Source: DTQF01 sp038874185 (GTDB lineage Archaea; Micrarchaeota; Micrarchaeia; CABMEP01). Taken from it: a stretch of DNA of 39,996 nt. The translations under genes were made by a program, and so were the position numbers. The stretch covers positions 1-39,996 of the forward strand of contig JAVZCX010000004.1 in NCBI GenBank assembly GCA_038874185.1. The letters are read 5' to 3'. Under the pieces are notes generated by a model. That model was not told the DNA's origin and did not search any database. It saw only the letters and a program-made list of their open reading frames with translations. Below are positions 27,367-36,678 of this stretch, piece by piece; the stretch's first letter is position 1, and each line of letters starts with the position of its first letter.

Positions 27367-27477
27367 ACATAAGGCAATATACAAAACAAGTGATAAAAAA
27401 CAAGGGATAGTAAGATAGTAAAAATTAGTTAAGCAATTCAAGTAAACAAATAAAAGAGAATTAAAAAAGAAGAAATT

Positions 27478-27633
27478 ATGCGAAGCTTTTCTTGTCGACG
27501 ATTACGTAGTCGGATGCTGCCAAGATCGCTGTGTATGGTATGTATATCAAACCCTCTTCTTTCTTCATTCTTCTCATTGTTGGGTTGTCTGGGTTGGGTT
27601 CGACTACAAGCGTCTCGAGCTTGCCATTCTTCT
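27478..27633 (-). CDS. PRC-barrel-like protein, C-terminal fragment at the assembly gap
   Basis: The last 51 codons read KNGKLETLVVEPNPDN, then MKKEEGLIYIPYTAILAASD, ending YVIVDKKSFA and a TAA stop. The pattern of a strand ending in VVEP and a terminal I-P-Y-x-x-I...D-Y-V-I-V-D fits the end of a PRC-barrel domain. The codons are richer in C and G than neighbouring genes, as in strongly expressed genes. The 5' part lies in the run of N. Too short for a firm family call. Confidence 0.6.
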
Positions 27634-28065
27634 NNNNNNNNNNNNNNNNNNNNNNNNNNNNNNNNNNNNNNNNNNNNNNNNNNNNNNNNNNNNNNNNNNN
27701 NNNNNNNNNNNNNNNNNNNNNNNNNNNNNNNNNNNNNNNNNNNNNNNNNNNNNNNNNNNNNNNNNNNNNNNNNNNNNNNNNNNNNNNNNNNNNNNNNNNN
27801 NNNNNNNNNNNNNNNNNNNNNNNNNNNNNNNNNNNNNNNNNNNNNNNNNNNNNNNNNNNNNNNNNNNNNNNNNNNNNNNNNNNNNNNNNNNNNNNNNNNN
27901 NNNNNNNNNNNNNNNNNNNNNNNNNNNNNNNNNNNNNNNNNNNNNNNNNNNNNNNNNNNNNNNNNNNNNNNNNNNNNNNNNNNNNNNNNNNNNNNNNNNN
28001 NNNNNNNNNNNNNNNNNNNNNNNNNNNNNNNNNNNNNNNNNNNNNNNNNNNNNNNNNNNNNNNNN
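27634..28065. other. Assembly gap (432 N)
   Basis: A run of N hides the 5' part of the gene ending at 27478 and possibly the promoter of the gene at 28119. The stated length may be an estimate. Confidence 0.99.
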
Positions 28066-28118
28066 TTTTTTCTTTAAGATAACGTTAATTTTAAATATCT
28101 AGCAATTATATTAACTTT

Positions 28119-31100
28119 ATGAATCATTCGAATAGGTTTTCATTTTTTCCTTTATCATTTATCCTAGTTATCTTATTCTTTCAATTAACATTTGCAGGTT
28201 ATCCAATTATTTCACAAAGTCAAAGAGAGGCAGTTCCAATAAACGAGTCTCTAAGGAGCGTTGAAGGAGTTTATTCTGTTTTTCCATTTGTTGACTGTAG
28301 TTTAATACCTGATAAATATGGTGGTTTTGGACATTGTAATAATTTTGTTGCTGACTTTTGCATAGATAACCAGATGCATCTAAGTCGGAGCATTGTTCCT
28401 CTAACTTCTGAAGAGAGAAGCGCAATGAAGAGCATAATAGCAAAATTAGAATCAGCTGATAATGCGGTTGTCTCCATGAAAAATAAACTTCTTAATTTCC
28501 TTGTTAAGAAAAACTGCACATATCAAATATTACTCAACATTCCTTACGTTAATATGTTGAATATAGTCGAAATATTACCTTCCATGGACTATGAAGGATT
28601 TAAGAAATCTCCAATTAAATTAAGTAGTTTTGTGGTTAAAGCAGAATTGAAATGCGAGGGAGTAGATATACCTATTGTCTCTGACCTTTTTGACTTTGTA
28701 GTAGACATTATTACTAGCTTTGACAGATATTTAGAGCTTCAGACTACAGCCTATGAAAATTCAGGAGAGGCGTTGAATGAATTGTTTGACCTTGTTGTTC
28801 AACAAGCAGATTCTCTTTACTACGAAGGTGCAGGATATTCGAATTACTCAAGTTCAGCCTATAAATTCTATAATGAGAAGATAAAGTCATTCATCTATAA
28901 ATCTAACCAAAACCAAATCGAACCAACACAATCCGATTTGAATTCTGAAGATTTCTCTGCCTACTTTATATATGTTAGAAACATCAGTAAGAAAGTAAGC
29001 TTAGAACGAGTGAACAAGCTTTCGAACTGTGAAATTGCAGTGATGTCATCTCCTCAATATATTGTAGCGTTTAATTACTTAATAGATCTATATAGGGAAA
29101 TTCAGGAAGCGAGGGCGACTTTGAGGTCTGATTATGATGTAGCAAAGTCTGAAGCAACACAGAAATTCACTGATGCACAAACAAGATACAACATTCTAAT
29201 GAATGAGAAATATTGGCTTGTTAATCAACCAATAGTAGCATATGCATTGAACACATCACAAGAAACAACAATGCAAGAAGGCTTGGTGATACCTTCAGAT
29301 TCTTTGCTGCAAATGAAAGAACTACTGTATGGTTCAGGTTCGTCTATAAGTGTGAAGAATCTTTTAGATGCAGCAAACAAAGATACAGAAGATCAAGTAA
29401 TATTCTACTACTCAAAGGGCATTGAGAAGTTTAGGAAAGCAACAGAACTATCCAAATTTGCAATCAACAACTCATACAAGATTGAGGTAGAATCTGATAA
29501 TGTTCTAATTTCGTTGAATGAAAAAGTAAGGTACAAACTTGAATATGCATATAATAATCTATCTAAATATCCAGTTTATGATATCGCATCAGCTTCAGCT
29601 TATGACTTGTTGAATAATAAATATCAAGCAGCATCTTCAATATATAATAATTACAATCCATCAAATACAACCAAAGGAGAAAGAATAGTTCAGCTATACA
29701 ATGCATCAGTAATGCTTGATGACGTAATATTTATTTCATCTAAGAAAGCATCTGATGTCACAGAACTTAAGAAGAAATCATTGAAAGATGCATTAGATGA
29801 ATTGAATTCAACTATAATCAAAGCGCAGGCAGATGGAATCGATGTGGCTGCTGAAACACAACTGCTTAATTCCAAGGAATTACTCCTAGGAATAAGCATC
29901 AACAATATTTCATTCATTGATGATTCCATTTCTTCCTTGATTCAGGCAAAAGAAGGAATCTATTCAAAAGCAGAGTTAGCATATTCAGATCTCCCACCCA
30001 TGCGCTCAAAGATTTATTCCGTTCTCAGCTCTCTTTCATTGTATGTTGATACATACAAATACGTTTCCAAGCTGGATCAAATAGATAAAACCTATTTCTT
30101 GGATGGAGGATTCAGTCCAATCAAGTGCCTTGGAAGTTATAAATCAATCAAAGGAAACTATTCTGCTGTTCTAGAAGACCTCAACAAGAATGCGGCATCA
30201 TTACTTTCAATATACTTATCAAACAAATACACTTCAAAGACAACGTTTGATACTGTCCCTCAAGTGGATTCCTTTGTGAATATGACAACTTATTTAGAAA
30301 TAAAGAATGATTTATCTCTAGGTAGCAACTCCCAGGTTGTTGTTCAGGTAAGAGGGATACCATATGAGTTAAATAGCATTGTGGAGTCTGATTTTCCAGG
30401 GATATATGCAATAAAGGAAAAAGACTTTGTCTCTATTTACTTCCCCAATGTAAATGCAAATACAAGCTATCTTTTAAAGATAAAATCATACATGAAGCCA
30501 GCCAGCATTGTTTCAAAGGAAACAGAAAGATTGATTCTTACAAACGAGAGGCTGACTGACAAAATAACTTACATCATCAATTCTGCATACGACATTAATT
30601 CTCTGATCCTGGTTGATACCTATTCTGCTGACTCGTGCTCTGTATTTATGAATAATAGGATGCAGACTGTAAAGTCATATTCCAATCTTTCAATTTCTCT
30701 TTCAGATATTAAGACTGGAAAGCAGACTATAACTGCAACCTGCACAAGGAACAACCCAATCAACTATTCTGCATCCGGATTTACAATCTCAGATAATAAG
30801 ATATCATATAACCTCCAGATAAGGAGCAATTACGAAGATCTAAGTAATGTTGATTATGTGCTGGAGATAATAGGTTCTGCAGATGAAATTCAATCAGATA
30901 GCATAAGAGTTTACGATTCTAAAGGACAGATTACAAAGAATTTCCAGTTTTATAGATCTGGCGATAAATATTATGCAAAGTGGTTTATTCCTATAATTTC
31001 ATCAGAATATCAGAATTATACAGTTTCATATACCACTACAGATATCGTTTCTTATTACTCAAAGTTAAAGAGCGAAATTGAGAATCTGTCAAGTTCAGAA

Positions 31101-32396
31101 TCAGTAGACGTTTCATCTTACCTAAGGGATGCAGCATATCGTGCAAGTAGAGGAAAATATGATGAAGCAATAAATTCATTAGACAAAGCAAAGAAAGAGA
31201 TATCACAAGCCCAGTTGCAACGCATCGAGAATGCATCCCTTACAGAACGTCTCAACAAGATCTCCAGTCAGATATCACAATTAAAGAACAAATCAAGCGA
31301 GATCTACGCCATCGCAACGAACCTTTCTATTTCAGATGTAAGTGTGGAGGTTGCAAAACAAATTGCTGAATTCGAAGCTAATGAGCAGTCGGCAAGAAAT
31401 TATCTCCAAAAAGGAGATATTTCTAATGCAAAATCAATAGTGTCACAGCTGGAAAGGATGATATCTTCCACAAAGATTGATAATGCAATATACTCCAAAG
31501 AGAAAAAGGTTTTAGATGCGCTTAGCCAGAGCGAAAGAAAAATAGTAAGCCTGGGTAGGTTCATGGATATATCCCAGCAGATAGGGAAGTTGAATGAAGT
31601 AAAATCACACGTCTCTTTGATCGGACCTGCAACAGCAATCCAAGATTACCATACTGCTTTAATAAACCTTAACAGCGCGTTTAATTTGATTAATGAAATT
31701 AACTCAGATATAGAAAACAATTCAATCCAGCTCAATGCTAAACTTGAAGATAAGCTAAAGGCTTCAAAAGAAACTCTTGACAAGTGGAAAAAGAAAAAGC
31801 AAGCAATCATTAATGCATTTTCAATAGACAAGAATTCTCCAATTAAGTCCATTCCTGATTCAGTAAATGAGCTATTAGTAAAGATAAATGCAACAGACAC
31901 CATGTCGAATGAACTTAATGTTTTATATTCCAAGCTTAATGGATACAAGATAGATGAAAGGATAATTAACCTTAATGATTTTGAGGAATTAGATTACAAG
32001 ATGCAGAATATAAGCAGCGATATTGAATACTATGAGAAGCTAGTGGACCAATACAAGAGCGCAGCTAATGAAATATTAAAAGATGCCGGCATGATATTCG
32101 AAGAGAAGATTAGCAAAGGTTCAGAAAGCGAAAAGAAAAAGGTTGTAGAACTTCAGCCCGTTCTCTCTTCTGCAAAGGATATGTATTCCTCAGGAAAATA
32201 CCTGAATTCAATGATGCTCATGCAATATGCAAGGAATGAGCTACTTTCACTCCCTTCCGGCGAACAAGTTTTAGATTTGACATTATTAATATACTTATTT
32301 ATGGTGATAGTAACTATAGTAATCATATTCAAGATCCTTTCAAAAAAAGAACCTCCTAAGATGGAAAGAAAGATAGAAAAGGTCAAACTAGATTGA
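28119..32396 (+). CDS. Giant surface protein with coiled coils and C-terminal anchor
   Basis: 1425 aa. A signal peptide (about 1-26, ending TFAG) is followed by a very long ectodomain and a single membrane helix near the C-terminus (about 1390-1412, LLIYLFMVIVTIVIIFKIL), with a short Lys-rich cytosolic tail. The first ~700 residues and the last ~400 are mostly helical with heptad-like stretches; the middle (about 770-1000) looks like beta domains (VVVQVRGIPYELNSIVES, NYTVSYTTTDIVSYYSK). Ser, Asn and Tyr are frequent and N-x-S/T sequons are common, so it is a likely AglB substrate. TATA-like sequence precedes the ATG by about 30 bases. I do not recognise a family. The topology suggests a large cell-surface or adhesion protein. 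Confidence 0.75.
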   Translation: MNHSNRFSFFPLSFILVILFFQLTFAGYPIISQSQREAVPINESLRSVEGVYSVFPFVDCSLIPDKYGGFGHCNNFVADFCIDNQMHLSRSIVPLTSEERSAMKSIIAKLESADNAVVSMKNKLLNFLVKKNCTYQILLNIPYVNMLNIVEILPSMDYEGFKKSPIKLSSFVVKAELKCEGVDIPIVSDLFDFVVDIITSFDRYLELQTTAYENSGEALNELFDLVVQQADSLYYEGAGYSNYSSSAYKFYNEKIKSFIYKSNQNQIEPTQSDLNSEDFSAYFIYVRNISKKVSLERVNKLSNCEIAVMSSPQYIVAFNYLIDLYREIQEARATLRSDYDVAKSEATQKFTDAQTRYNILMNEKYWLVNQPIVAYALNTSQETTMQEGLVIPSDSLLQMKELLYGSGSSISVKNLLDAANKDTEDQVIFYYSKGIEKFRKATELSKFAINNSYKIEVESDNVLISLNEKVRYKLEYAYNNLSKYPVYDIASASAYDLLNNKYQAASSIYNNYNPSNTTKGERIVQLYNASVMLDDVIFISSKKASDVTELKKKSLKDALDELNSTIIKAQADGIDVAAETQLLNSKELLLGISINNISFIDDSISSLIQAKEGIYSKAELAYSDLPPMRSKIYSVLSSLSLYVDTYKYVSKLDQIDKTYFLDGGFSPIKCLGSYKSIKGNYSAVLEDLNKNAASLLSIYLSNKYTSKTTFDTVPQVDSFVNMTTYLEIKNDLSLGSNSQVVVQVRGIPYELNSIVESDFPGIYAIKEKDFVSIYFPNVNANTSYLLKIKSYMKPASIVSKETERLILTNERLTDKITYIINSAYDINSLILVDTYSADSCSVFMNNRMQTVKSYSNLSISLSDIKTGKQTITATCTRNNPINYSASGFTISDNKISYNLQIRSNYEDLSNVDYVLEIIGSADEIQSDSIRVYDSKGQITKNFQFYRSGDKYYAKWFIPIISSEYQNYTVSYTTTDIVSYYSKLKSEIENLSSSESVDVSSYLRDAAYRASRGKYDEAINSLDKAKKEISQAQLQRIENASLTERLNKISSQISQLKNKSSEIYAIATNLSISDVSVEVAKQIAEFEANEQSARNYLQKGDISNAKSIVSQLERMISSTKIDNAIYSKEKKVLDALSQSERKIVSLGRFMDISQQIGKLNEVKSHVSLIGPATAIQDYHTALINLNSAFNLINEINSDIENNSIQLNAKLEDKLKASKETLDKWKKKKQAIINAFSIDKNSPIKSIPDSVNELLVKINATDTMSNELNVLYSKLNGYKIDERIINLNDFEELDYKMQNISSDIEYYEKLVDQYKSAANEILKDAGMIFEEKISKGSESEKKKVVELQPVLSSAKDMYSSGKYLNSMMLMQYARNELLSLPSGEQVLDLTLLIYLFMVIVTIVIIFKILSKKEPPKMERKIEKVKLD

Positions 32397-32459
32397 AAAT
32401 AAATGTTGTAAAATAAAATTTAGAAAATAAAAATATAAAATAAATTAAATAAATTAAAT

Positions 32460-32627
32460 TCAGTAGTCTTCGTCTTCGAATTCTTCTTCATCTTCTGTCC
32501 AGTCGTCTTCGAATTCTTCTTCGTCTTCCAGTTCCTCTTCCTCTTCGTCTTCATCAAGTTCTTCCTCATCATCTAATTCTTCCTCATCGCTCGGTTTCTT
32601 TGATTTCTTTGGATCTTCTTTCGGCAT
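32460..32627 (-). CDS. Acidic mini-protein
   Basis: 55 aa from the ATG at 32627, preceded by GGTGAG; an upstream in-frame ATG at 32660 is unlikely. A short basic start (MPKEDPKKSKK) is followed by about 40 residues that are almost all Asp and Glu with a few aromatics (DDWTEDEEEF). Such tails bind basic partners such as histones or ribosomal proteins in other systems; here this is only a guess. The leader holds a 12-bp tandem repeat. Confidence 0.6.
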   Translation of the reverse strand: MPKEDPKKSKKPSDEEELDDEEELDEDEEEEELEDEEEFEDDWTEDEEEFEDEDY

Positions 32628-32634
32628 ATTCTCA

Positions 32635-32658
32635 CCTTGTAAGGTCCCTTGTAAGGTC
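32635..32658. repeat. 12-bp tandem repeat in the leader of the acidic mini-protein
   Basis: CCTTGTAAGGTC occurs twice in a row. Each unit contains the near-palindrome CCTT-GT-AAGG. The copy nearest the gene overlaps its ribosome binding site, so it could be an operator or an RNA element. Confidence 0.6.
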
Positions 32659-32770
32659 AAATATTAGAGCTATATACTTAATTAAGTATTAAAAATCTTT
32701 TTAATGTATCCAAATTCGAGTTTTTATCCTTTCTAGCCATGAATTCTAACCTCATATTATCTCACAACAA

Positions 32771-33280
32771 TTACAATTTTATTGAATTTATCTTCATATA
32801 ATCAATTTTCATACTTTCATTAACAATTGCAAGAATAAGGCTCTTTTTAGTGATCTGCGCAATTCTGAGCAATCTCCGAATTTCTAAAAACGAAATCAAT
32901 TCCTTATCTGAAAACACCTCGATCAAAAAACTGCTCTTTCCTTCTCCAGGCCTTATTCCTTTTTCATAAACTCTTAAATGGATGCCGAATTTATATCCTG
33001 TTTTCAATACGTACCCTTTATTCCTAAGGTCAGAATATACTGCGTATCTGATGTCAATATCTTTTTCTTTTTTTCTAAATTCTTTCATTAAATCTTTAAA
33101 TTCATTTTTTTTGTTTTTAGATTCAACAATTATTCTTTTATTTTCTAACAAATACAGTGCTTCGTATGGAGAAAGAATAAGCCTTTGTTCTTTGTCAAGA
33201 GTTCCATATCCTCTTTCCTTTAACATTTTAATCATTTTAGGATCTTCTTCAATAACAAAATTTTCCAGCAGATAAGCCAT
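32771..33280 (-). CDS. tRNA-splicing endonuclease family protein lacking the catalytic His
   Basis: 169 aa from the ATG at 33280, preceded by GGTGTGTGAT; a longer frame starts at 33322. The EndA layout is clear: LSPYEALYLLENKRI in the N-terminal domain, then YSDLRNKGYVLKTGYKFGIH. The catalytic triad of the family is Tyr, His and Lys. Tyr105 (RVYEKG) and Lys145/146 (ITKKSLILAIV) are at the expected spacing, but the His position ten residues after the Tyr is Lys115 (GEGKSS). Archaeal enzymes occur as homo- and hetero-oligomers, and structural subunits lose catalytic residues. This may therefore be a non-catalytic partner, or an enzyme with altered chemistry. It diverges from the histone gene at 33374. 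Confidence 0.8.
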   Translation of the reverse strand: MAYLLENFVIEEDPKMIKMLKERGYGTLDKEQRLILSPYEALYLLENKRIIVESKNKKNEFKDLMKEFRKKEKDIDIRYAVYSDLRNKGYVLKTGYKFGIHLRVYEKGIRPGEGKSSFLIEVFSDKELISFLEIRRLLRIAQITKKSLILAIVNESMKIDYMKINSIKL

Positions 33281-33373
33281 AAAATCACACACCTTATTTA
33301 AAATAGTGGACATTATAATCATCGTATATTAAGCTTTATAAATTTCTCTGATAAAATATATTCGGTGATACTA

Positions 33374-33763
33374 ATGGCAGAAGAAGAAATGAAGGAGGAG
33401 ATTAGAGAGCCAGTTGAAGGAGAGGCAGAAATTGCTCCAGAAGAAGATGAGAGGCTTCCTTTCCCAACTGCGAGAGTTGTAAGAATATTAAAAGAAAACA
33501 TGACAAAGCCACATCAGATAAGAGCAGAAGTGAAAATAGCAGCGAATGAATTTCTCGGTGAAATCCTAAAAGATATTGCAAAAGAAATGGATAAGGAAGA
33601 AGTTTTCACGCTTTCAACCGAGCACTTTAACAAGGCAATAAAGAAGTATAAAATGATAGAATACCAGCAAAAGAGGATTGAAAGAATAAAGAAGCTTCTT
33701 GAGAAACAGAAGGCAGAAGTAGAAGAAGTAATAATGGAGATTGATCTTTCAAGAGATCTCTAA
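33374..33763 (+). CDS. Histone-fold protein with acidic N-tail and coiled-coil C-tail
   Basis: 129 aa from the ATG at 33374 (GGTGAT upstream). The N-tail of about 30 residues is rich in Glu. A histone fold follows (about 32-98): LPFPTARVVRILKENM as helix 1, an Ala-rich helix 2 (EVKIAANEFLGEILKDIAKE), and FTLSTEHFNKAIKKYK matching the T-x-x-D-x-x-x-A end of archaeal histones. A further ~35-residue Lys/Glu helix with heptad spacing (QQKRIERIKKLLEKQKAEVE) ends the chain. Canonical archaeal histones lack both tails. It could bind DNA as a bridged dimer or act as a transcription factor; both are inference. Confidence 0.78.
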   Translation: MAEEEMKEEIREPVEGEAEIAPEEDERLPFPTARVVRILKENMTKPHQIRAEVKIAANEFLGEILKDIAKEMDKEEVFTLSTEHFNKAIKKYKMIEYQQKRIERIKKLLEKQKAEVEEVIMEIDLSRDL

Positions 33764-33797
33764 ATTCTTAATCCTTTTTCTTTTATTTAGTGGTTAA

Positions 33798-35198
33798 ATG
33801 GCAGAAGAGAGAAAAAAAGACTACAGCTTTGAATTATTAGGCGCGTTAGTTCTTTTTCTTCTCTTAGCTTTACTTTGTTATTTTCACGTTATCTGCCCTC
33901 TTCCTTCTTGTCCGGAGGGATTGGTTCAGTGCAATAACTGTCCTGGAAATTGTTGCTTGCCAGATGGTAGCTGTCCATGTCCAGCTGGTTCAGTCCCATG
34001 CAGCACCTATTGTCCTCAAACACTAAACTGTCCAAGCGGATGCTGCAATATAGATACATGTGCATGTACTGCAACTCCACAATGCCCGACTAATACAGTT
34101 TGGAGCGAATCAAGGGGATGTTGTCTGTTCACTTCAGGTCCAAACGCAGGGAAGTGTGCAGAAATATGTAGTGTTGATCCAAAAAGAGTAACATGTCCTA
34201 TAAAGGGACTAGACGCATGTGATTCAAACAATTGCTGTCCCTTAGGCTCATTAGGATGGGATGATTCTCAAAAATGTTGTGTAGATGCGTTAGGGACATG
34301 CATTTTAAGTTGCCTGATTGACAATACAAGAACTGGTTGTCCAACTCCAAGTCTAGGAGGATGTGATGCAACAGGCTGCTGTCCAAAGGATACATACTGG
34401 GACAGCAAGAAAGAATGTTGCGTTTATGAAAATGGTTTTTGCTATGGAGATCCTTGTGCAAATGTTCAATGTCCACCAGACCAAGTTTGTATCAATGGAA
34501 GTTGCAAACTCCAAGTCAATCTATGTGAAGGGGTTGTTTGCGATGAAGGTCAAATTTGCGATCCTTCAACTGGTTTGTGCTCAGATCCATGCAAGAATGT
34601 ATTCTGTCCAGCAGGCCAAATATGCATTAACGGAAAGTGTGAAAATGACCAATGTTACAATGTTCAGTGTCCAGCAGGCCATATTTGCATAAATGGAAAT
34701 TGTGTTGATTTATGCGAAGGAAAGATATGCCCAGCAGGCCAGGAGTGTGATCCAGAGACTGGGAATTGCAAAGATAAAAAGTGCAGTTCAGCAACTCAAT
34801 GCAGAATCTGTGATTTAGAACTTGGTGTTTGCGGAGGGATTCCAGGTTCAAGCCAATGCTCATCAGATGATGATTGTAAGAACGTTGAATGCCAGGCTTC
34901 AGGTACCTGTGGTATAAGCGGAGGGATAGGTGGAAATGGAGGTGAAGGCTCTAATTTAGTGAGTTGCAATTATAAAGGGCCATTTACTCAGTGTCCTTCA
35001 GATATAATATGTTCAATTGGCTGTGCTGAAGGGATAAAATGTGCAGATCTGCGTCTTCCTGAAGGTCAGTGCAAAGGAGTAGGAGAAACATGCAGCAGCT
35101 CAACAGAATGCTGCTGTGGAAACAGTTGTCAGATTGTAAACGGACAGGGATTCTGCTGTCCAGGTGGATTATGGCAATGCGGCTATCAATTTGACTAA
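33798..35198 (+). CDS. Cys-rich repeat surface protein
   Basis: 466 aa. One N-terminal membrane helix (about 9-30) leaves nearly the whole chain outside. The ectodomain is packed with Cys. The first half holds several CC-containing modules (CCPLGSLGWDDSQKCC, CCPKDTYWDSKKECC). The centre has five short repeats of the form C-x3-(V/I/F)-C-P-x-G/D-Q-x-C-I-N-G-x-C or a close variant ending in C-D-P-x-T-G-x-C. The C-terminus (ETCSSSTECCCGNSCQ) resembles a knottin. The disulfide-rich build suggests an adhesin or host/partner-contact protein exposed to proteases. No enzyme motif is seen. It starts 35 bp after the histone-fold gene. Confidence 0.75.
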   Translation: MAEERKKDYSFELLGALVLFLLLALLCYFHVICPLPSCPEGLVQCNNCPGNCCLPDGSCPCPAGSVPCSTYCPQTLNCPSGCCNIDTCACTATPQCPTNTVWSESRGCCLFTSGPNAGKCAEICSVDPKRVTCPIKGLDACDSNNCCPLGSLGWDDSQKCCVDALGTCILSCLIDNTRTGCPTPSLGGCDATGCCPKDTYWDSKKECCVYENGFCYGDPCANVQCPPDQVCINGSCKLQVNLCEGVVCDEGQICDPSTGLCSDPCKNVFCPAGQICINGKCENDQCYNVQCPAGHICINGNCVDLCEGKICPAGQECDPETGNCKDKKCSSATQCRICDLELGVCGGIPGSSQCSSDDDCKNVECQASGTCGISGGIGGNGGEGSNLVSCNYKGPFTQCPSDIICSIGCAEGIKCADLRLPEGQCKGVGETCSSSTECCCGNSCQIVNGQGFCCPGGLWQCGYQFD

Positions 35199-35247
35199 TA
35201 CAGAGCTGTCTTTGTTAATAAAAAAAGTAATGATTTATTAATTATTT

Positions 35248-36636
35248 TTAGTTATTTTCTGACATTATTCTTTTAAGTATGTAGTCTTTGTCAAACGGAA
35301 TTAAATCATCATATTCTTGTCCTATGCCCATAAATAAAATCGGAACTCCAGTTGCTTTCTTTACAGATATTATAGTTCCACCTTTTGCATCAACATCTAA
35401 TTTTGTAAGTATAACTCCATCAATTTTTATTGCTTCATTAAACTCTGAAACCTGAATAAGCAATGCATTTCCCGCTATTCCTTCCCCTACAAATACTTTC
35501 ATATTAGGAGAAACCACTCTTTCTATCTTTTTGAGCTGCTCTATCAGGTTCCTATTAGTCTCTTGCCTTCCTGCGCTGTCTATTAAAACAAGATCCAGGC
35601 CTTTTGCCTCAGCATACTTAACTGCATCAAATGCAACTGCAGCAGGGTCAGAGCCATAGTCGTGCTTTATATAGGGGATTTCAAGCTTCTTTGCATGCTC
35701 AATTGTCTGCTCTATGGCTGCGGCCCTGAATGTATCTGAAGCAGAGATAACGCATTTCAGGCCGTTTTTCTTAAAGTAATGCGCCACCTTTGCTATAGTC
35801 GTAGTTTTTCCCGCTCCGTTTGGGCCTATAAATAGTATTTTATATGGTTTTCCAGTTGTTTCTTTATACCTTTTTACCTCATTTATGAGATCAATTCTTT
35901 CTTGTTCTATTACTTTTTCTATTGATTCGTAAATAGAATCTAGTATGTATGATTCAACACTGCTTGATTTAACACTTTTTCCCACGAGCCTGTCCCTCAG
36001 ATCAGTGATTATTTCTTCCGCAACAGGAAGGGCTACGTCCGCTGTCAAAAGCTGCATTTCAAAATCCTCAAGCGCTGTTTTAACATCATTTTCTTTTATT
36101 GTAACTTCTGGAGTTATTATTGACTTTACTTTCGTGAGAAAACTAGTCTTAACCTTTATTTCCGCTTCCTTTAATTCCGGCTGGAGGGATTTTTCTTTTT
36201 TTATTTCTTCTTTAATTTCGCCTTTCTCCAAACTTGCGCTTTCTTTCTGGAGTTTTTCCAGCTTTTCCTTTTCTTCTTTTTCTACCTGTTTTTCAGCGGG
36301 TCTTGCACTTATTTCTTTTAATATGCTTTTGTCTTTATCTTCAGTTTTTGCGATTTCCAATCCGACTTGATCTTTCTCTATTTGCCCTATATTTTCCTTG
36401 TAATTTATTTCATGGGCTGGTTTTTTGATTTCAACATTTTGTTCTGAAACAGGTTTTTCATGCTTAATTTCACTTGTCTTTTGGGTGGTTTCAAGAGCAG
36501 CAACTTCTTCAATTTTCTTTGATTCGCTTATTTCTTCTTTTATTTCTTCCGCTTTTTTCTCTTCTTTTCCACCAGAAATAGATTTTGCTATATTGTCAAC
36601 TAGACCAGTGATTTTCTTTTTCAGAATTCCAAACAT
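35248..36636 (-). CDS. ftsY: Signal recognition particle receptor FtsY
   Basis: 462 aa. A long charged, Glu/Lys-rich N-terminal region (about 1-150) precedes the NG domain. GTPase motifs: G1 GPNGAGKTTT, SASDTFRAAAIEQ, G3 DSAGRQETN (Ser where Thr is usual) and G4 TKLDVDAKGG, followed by VPILFMGIGQEYDDL. FtsY receives SRP-ribosome complexes at the membrane for cotranslational insertion. It is the last gene of the conserved cluster downstream of prefoldin alpha. Confidence 0.97.
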   Translation of the reverse strand: MFGILKKKITGLVDNIAKSISGGKEEKKAEEIKEEISESKKIEEVAALETTQKTSEIKHEKPVSEQNVEIKKPAHEINYKENIGQIEKDQVGLEIAKTEDKDKSILKEISARPAEKQVEKEEKEKLEKLQKESASLEKGEIKEEIKKEKSLQPELKEAEIKVKTSFLTKVKSIITPEVTIKENDVKTALEDFEMQLLTADVALPVAEEIITDLRDRLVGKSVKSSSVESYILDSIYESIEKVIEQERIDLINEVKRYKETTGKPYKILFIGPNGAGKTTTIAKVAHYFKKNGLKCVISASDTFRAAAIEQTIEHAKKLEIPYIKHDYGSDPAAVAFDAVKYAEAKGLDLVLIDSAGRQETNRNLIEQLKKIERVVSPNMKVFVGEGIAGNALLIQVSEFNEAIKIDGVILTKLDVDAKGGTIISVKKATGVPILFMGIGQEYDDLIPFDKDYILKRIMSENN

Positions 36637-36678
36637 AAAACCACTGACGCTTAGTCCTGATCAAAACATGCAGCCGCT

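Noticed and set aside
27478..28082. Long plus-strand frames spanning the N run
   Set aside because: Most of the translation is unknown residues; the minus strand reads as a real C-terminus.
32412..32459. AT-rich low-complexity stretch after the giant surface gene
   Set aside because: Simple AAATAAA-type sequence; may end transcripts but no defined structure.
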